A stretch of DNA of 54,080 nucleotides from Methanomassiliicoccales archaeon RumEn M1 (GTDB lineage Archaea; Thermoplasmatota; Thermoplasmata; Methanomassiliicoccales; Methanomassiliicoccaceae): the NCBI GenBank assembly GCA_001421185.1, contig LJKK01000172.1, forward strand, positions 1-54,080. Reading direction: 5' to 3'. Below are positions 50,826 to 54,080 of this stretch, piece by piece. The notes under the pieces are model-generated. The model did not search any database. It was not told the DNA's origin and was given only the letters and a program-made list of their open reading frames with translations. Positions within the stretch are counted from its first letter, which is position 1. Each line of letters begins with the position of its first letter. A program made the position numbers and the translations under genes.

Positions 50826-52434
50826 TCAGATCATCGGCACCAGGGACGGGACGGGCAGACGGTCGTCGGGCCGGTCGAAGTCCAGATACAGGTATGGTGT
50901 GTTCGGCTTCATCCCCGCGGCCATGGCGCAGCCGTCCATGTCCTCGAAGCGGATGTGCAGCTTGGCCTGCTGCCTCAGCGCGTCGAGCGACGCCGACCGG
51001 GAGGACGCTATGGCGATGACCACATGGCCCCCGCGACGCATGGCGTCGATGTGCTCCAGCGAGCTCCGGAAGACGCCGCTGCCGTAGATGGCCTCCATGG
51101 CATCGTAGCCCAGGATGCTGAGGTATGGGTCCGAGGCCCCGGCGGCCTCCATCATGTATCTCATCTCCGACCACCGCAGGTCCTGGGCGACGTCGGTGCC
51201 CTCCATGGTCTTCACCGACTCATACTGTCCGGCCAGCTCGCCCTGCACGTCCAGGATCCTCAGGGCCGGCAGCCTCTCCATGCCGGTCAGCATGCGCACC
51301 TGCCTCTCGACCAGGCCGTAGTCGGTGGCGTAGGTGGGAAGCCATGCCACCCCGCGCCCCTTCCGCAGGCATCGGCCATGACCGCCAGCTCCAGGCATCG
51401 GACGACGTCCTGGTGGACGTCCAGGCCGAACTCCCATAGCACCAGGGACCCTCGGGGTATGCGTCCGAAGTGCTCGTCCATCGATGGGTTGCCGGAGGAG
51501 ATGGTGCGCTCGTCGTCCGGAAGGCTGGGCATCTCCCGCAGGCGCTCCGGGATCCGGATCCAGGTCGGCTCGAACACGTTCATCCGTCCGCCGCTCAAGG
51601 TGAAATAGTACTTCCACCGTTCGACCGGCTGGCCCCTGAGCTTCTCGATGGACAGCTTCCTCACCCTCCGGCCATCGCGGTCCTCCGACAGCATCTGGAT
51701 GACGCCGTCCCCGAGATAGTCCATGTCCGTCTTTCCCGAGGTCTCGAGCGTGTACACGATGTTGGTGGAGCTGTTCTCGACCAGGTCCTTCTGCAACGTA
51801 TTGACGAGCCTCTGGGCCTTTATGCCGTACCGTTCGGACAGGGCGTCGATCGAGTCCACCACGATCAGCGTCTTCTTGGGCAGGTTGGTCTCCACGATGT
51901 CGTAGGCGACCTCGAGCTCGGGCAGCATCATGCCGAGGTCGAAGGTGATCTCCCCCTCGTCGATGTTGCCCATGAACCCCTCCTCGCCTTCCTCGGAAAT
52001 CTCGCCCGCCTCGATCTGCCCCTCCAGCTTGTGCAGCTCGGTGCGCACCACCACCGGAGAATCGTCCGAGCGGTGCATGGCCTGCAGCAGCTCCCGAGCG
52101 GCCGCCACCGTCGCCTTGGGGTTGCCCCCTTCCCCGACCAGGCCTTCCTTGGTGCGTTGCAGGAAGGTCTTGCCGGCCTTCAGGACGTTATCCCTCATCT
52201 TCTGCTCACGTACCATGGGAACTGATGGAACAGGGCCTCGTCCGAGACCCGGGTGGATAGATAATAGTCAGGCTGCTCCTCCCCCATCTCCTCGATGGTC
52301 TGCAAGGCCAAGGTGGTCTTTCCGGTCCCTGCGTCCCCTTTCACCACCAGGGAATGGCCTCCCGGGGCGCGCATGAACTCTAACAGGATGGGGGGCACTT
52401 TCCCCCTGCCATACTCGGGAGCGGGCATTTCCAT
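50826..52434 (-). CDS. GvpD/KaiC-like RecA-superfamily ATPase (two frameshifts)
   Basis: A protein of about 537 residues split over three frames. The first part has a P-loop VVKGDAGTGKTTLALQTIEE near residues 29-48. One missing base near 52213 joins it to EQKMRDNVLKAGKTFLQ and the Walker B-like KKTLIVVDSIDALSERYG. A second missing base near 51362 joins LELAVMADACG to GRGVAWLPTYATDYG and the C-terminal end at 50826. The layout fits two RecA-like units, as in KaiC, RadA-like and GvpD proteins. Relatives include the haloarchaeal gas-vesicle regulator GvpD, but no gas-vesicle gene is nearby. The operon includes a winged-helix regulator. Confidence 0.75.
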
Positions 52435-52537
52435 TTTAACGACCTCAGTTTATATGGATATCTCAATATTTACCGTTAAGGTATAAACCCCTTTCGTTAC
52501 GGTAGGTCCGATATGATAGAAAGTGGCTCAGCATAAT

Positions 52538-52546
52538 ATTATAAAT
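52538..52546 (+). promoter_or_regulatory. TATA-like box for purB
   Basis: ATTATAAAT is centred about 33 bases before the ATG at 52575. Confidence 0.4.
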
Positions 52547-52574
52547 TCGCCTGCTTTAGCGATGGGCGATTGGC

Positions 52575-53926
52575 ATGCTGATCTGTCCCCTTGACTACCG
52601 CTACGGACGCAGCGAGATGAAGGCCGTGTTCTCCGAGGAGAACAATCTCCGCACCAAGCTTCAGGTGGAGGCAGCCCTGGCCAGGCCCATGCGGCGGTGG
52701 GTAACATACCGGCCCAGGCGGCCGAGGAGATCACCCGCAAGGCCACCCTGGAGCACGTGACCCCCGAGAGGGTCAGGGAGATCGAGGCGGAGACCCGGCA
52801 CGACATCATGTCCATGGTGAAGGCGCTGTCCGAGGTGTCGGGCGAGGCCGGCCGGTATGTCCATCTGGGAGCCACGTCCAACGATATCGTCGACACCGCC
52901 CTGGCGCTCCAGTTCAAGACCATGGTCGACATCATCGAGCGCGACCTGGACGAGATGATCTCCGTCCTGGCCGACCAGGCGTCCCGGTATCGGGCGACGC
53001 CCATGATGGGGCGGACCCACGGGCAGTTCGCCATCCCCACCACCTTCGGCTTCAAGCTGGCCGGTTACCTGTCAGAGATGCTGCGCCACAAGGAGAGGGT
53101 GAGGGAGATGCGCCAGCGCCTGTGCGTCGGGAAGATGTCCGGGGCAATTGGCACCGGGGCGGGCTTCGGTCCCAAGTTCTTCCAGGTGCAGGAGGCGGTG
53201 ATGAAGGACCTTGGCCTCAGGCATGAGGAGGCGGCCACCCAGCTCGTCTGCCGCGACCGCTATGCCGAGATGGTCTTCGTTCTCAGCCTGATCGTCACCT
53301 CGTGCGAGAGGTATGCCACCGAGATCAGGAACCTGCAGCGCTCGGAGATCGGGGAGGTGCAGGAGGCGTTCGACGCCCGCAAGCAGGTCGGCTCGTCCAC
53401 CATGGCGCAGAAGAAGAACCCCATGCTGTCCGAGAACGTATCGGGCCTCGCCCGCGTGGTCCGCTCATACCTGACGCCCCAGATGGAGTCGATGGTGCTG
53501 TGGCACGAGAGGGACCTGAGCAACTCCTCGGCCGAGCGTTTCATCATCCCCCACGTCGCGGTCCTCACGGACGACATCCTCCACAAGATGACCACCGTCC
53601 TCAGGGACCTGGTCGTGAACCAGGAGAGGATGCTCCACAACATCCGCTCGGCGGGAGGCTTCATCATGGCGGAATCGGTCCTCCTGGCCCTGGCGTCCAA
53701 GGGCATGGGGAGGCAGGAAGCGCACGAGCTGGTGCGTCAGGCGGCCATCCTGGCCGAGGAGAAGGGAATGGACCTGAGGACCGCGCTGAACCAGAACCAG
53801 GAGGTCATGGCACTGATGTCCGGGGAGGAGCTCGATGCGGCCATGGACCCGACCGCCTACTTGGGGGCCGCGCCGGAGCTGACCGACCAGGTCGTGGACC
53901 AGGCCCGGAAGGTCCTCGCGGCCTAG
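52575..53926 (+). CDS. purB: Adenylosuccinate lyase (frameshifted)
   Basis: A 450-residue enzyme of purine synthesis that releases fumarate from adenylosuccinate and from SAICAR. The N-terminus (MLICPLDYRYGRSEMKAVFS) reads to VEAALAR, where the frame breaks at the GG of 52684-52685. One extra G continues the protein as AHAAVGNIPAQAAEEITRKA. The rest is intact: VHLGATSNDIVDTALALQ, RTHGQFAIPTTFGFKLAGY and the signature GSSTMAQKKNPMLSENVSGL. The gene is normally essential, so the break is probably a sequence error. The stop overlaps the convergent partial gene by three bases. Confidence 0.9.
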
Positions 53927-54080
53927 GCCCTGAACAACCCCACCACCTCGGCGTCGCCCCGCTCCGCGGTGAGCTGGACCAATCGTCGGTACTGCCATTC
54001 CCTTTCGCGGTCAACCTTGGACTTGTCATCCGGCTCCAGCGCCCGGATGGCCTTGGCGGCGTACAGCGCCGCCGCCCTCC
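53923..54080 (-). CDS. C-terminal end of an unidentified protein (truncated by window edge)
   Basis: On the minus strand an open frame enters from the window edge and ends at a TAG (53923-53925). The ~51 visible residues read as a charged helical tail (AAKAIRALEPDDKSKVDRER followed by EWQYRRLVQLTAERGDAEVV). The frame converges with purB and overlaps its stop. The family cannot be told from this tail. Confidence 0.55.
   Translation of the reverse strand, partial: RAAALYAAKAIRALEPDDKSKVDREREWQYRRLVQLTAERGDAEVVGLFRA

Noticed and set aside
52195-52216. Genuine overlap of two separate genes in the ATPase operon
   Set aside because: The 22-base overlap would separate a P-loop from its Walker B region. 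One added base gives a continuous RecA-like protein.
49869-52434. Gas-vesicle gene cluster
   Set aside because: The ATPase resembles GvpD, but no gvpA or other structural gas-vesicle gene is present.
1-54080. CRISPR arrays or long direct repeats
   Set aside because: No regularly spaced repeats of 20-40 bases are visible anywhere.
1-54080. Insertion sequences or transposases
   Set aside because: No transposase-like reading frame or terminal inverted repeats flanking a frame were found. The palindromes at 580-593 and 16692-16726 are short and have no attached element.

Overview
This is about 54 kb of GC-rich (roughly 60%), gene-dense DNA from an archaeon. Archaeal markers are SRP54, the tRNA pseudouridine-54 methyltransferase TrmY, an archaeal-type PheT, HMG-CoA reductase, a DUF2116 zinc-ribbon protein, a COG1340 coiled-coil protein, an ArsA/Get3-type ATPase and TATA-like boxes 25-35 bp before starts. 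A phosphopantetheine adenylyltransferase fused to a DUF84 NTP phosphatase is a fusion I know from Thermoplasma relatives. With rubredoxin, hemerythrin and an AmmeMemoRadiSam-type radical SAM enzyme, this suggests an anaerobic Thermoplasmata-like euryarchaeote. The window holds no methanogenesis or rRNA marker, so the order is not fixed.

Layout. 1-1395: a truncated CDS end, a poor-quality or decayed stretch and a fluoride channel. 1396-8668: an ACT-ACT-metallo-beta-lactamase fusion, a PAS histidine kinase, cytochrome b5-like and SnoaL-like proteins, and an overlapping operon of phenylacetate-CoA ligase, tandem-ACT protein and S66 peptidase. 8799-13996: two PEBP proteins, overlapping hemerythrin and rubredoxin genes, a CPA2 antiporter, and ArsA with a small CC-motif protein. 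14131-20667: CHRD, DUF454, MFS and DUF2164 genes, tRNA-Ile, an S-adenosylmethionine decarboxylase, a PAP2 phosphatase and HMG-CoA reductase. 20731-31479: a radical SAM enzyme, pheT, tRNA-Ser, a lipid kinase, a BASS transporter, a Lon-like protease, the CoA/NTPase fusion, trmY and srp54.

31643-48611 is the most striking region, a sugar-phosphate island. It encodes glucose-6-phosphate isomerase, a P-type H+-ATPase, a 1330-residue fusion of beta-phosphoglucomutase-like, trehalose-6-phosphatase-like and GH65 phosphorylase-like domains, a D-2-hydroxyacid dehydrogenase, GAPDH, PEP synthase, PfkB kinase, class I aldolase, phosphoglycerate mutase and phosphoglycerate kinase. Together these could carry trehalose-6-phosphate or trehalose to glucose-6-phosphate and on through most of glycolysis or gluconeogenesis; only triose-phosphate isomerase and enolase are not seen. 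GAPDH, PGK and the mutase look bacterial in type. 48856-54080: a coiled-coil protein, two winged-helix regulators with a GvpD/KaiC-like ATPase, adenylosuccinate lyase and a truncated gene.

A second theme is sequence quality. Eight genes, several normally essential (purB, the CoA-synthesis fusion), are split by what reads in each case as one missing base, often in a short homopolymer. The ATPase has two such breaks, and tRNA-Ile lacks a base in its anticodon stem. This looks like systematic sequencing or assembly error, so these genes are annotated at full span.
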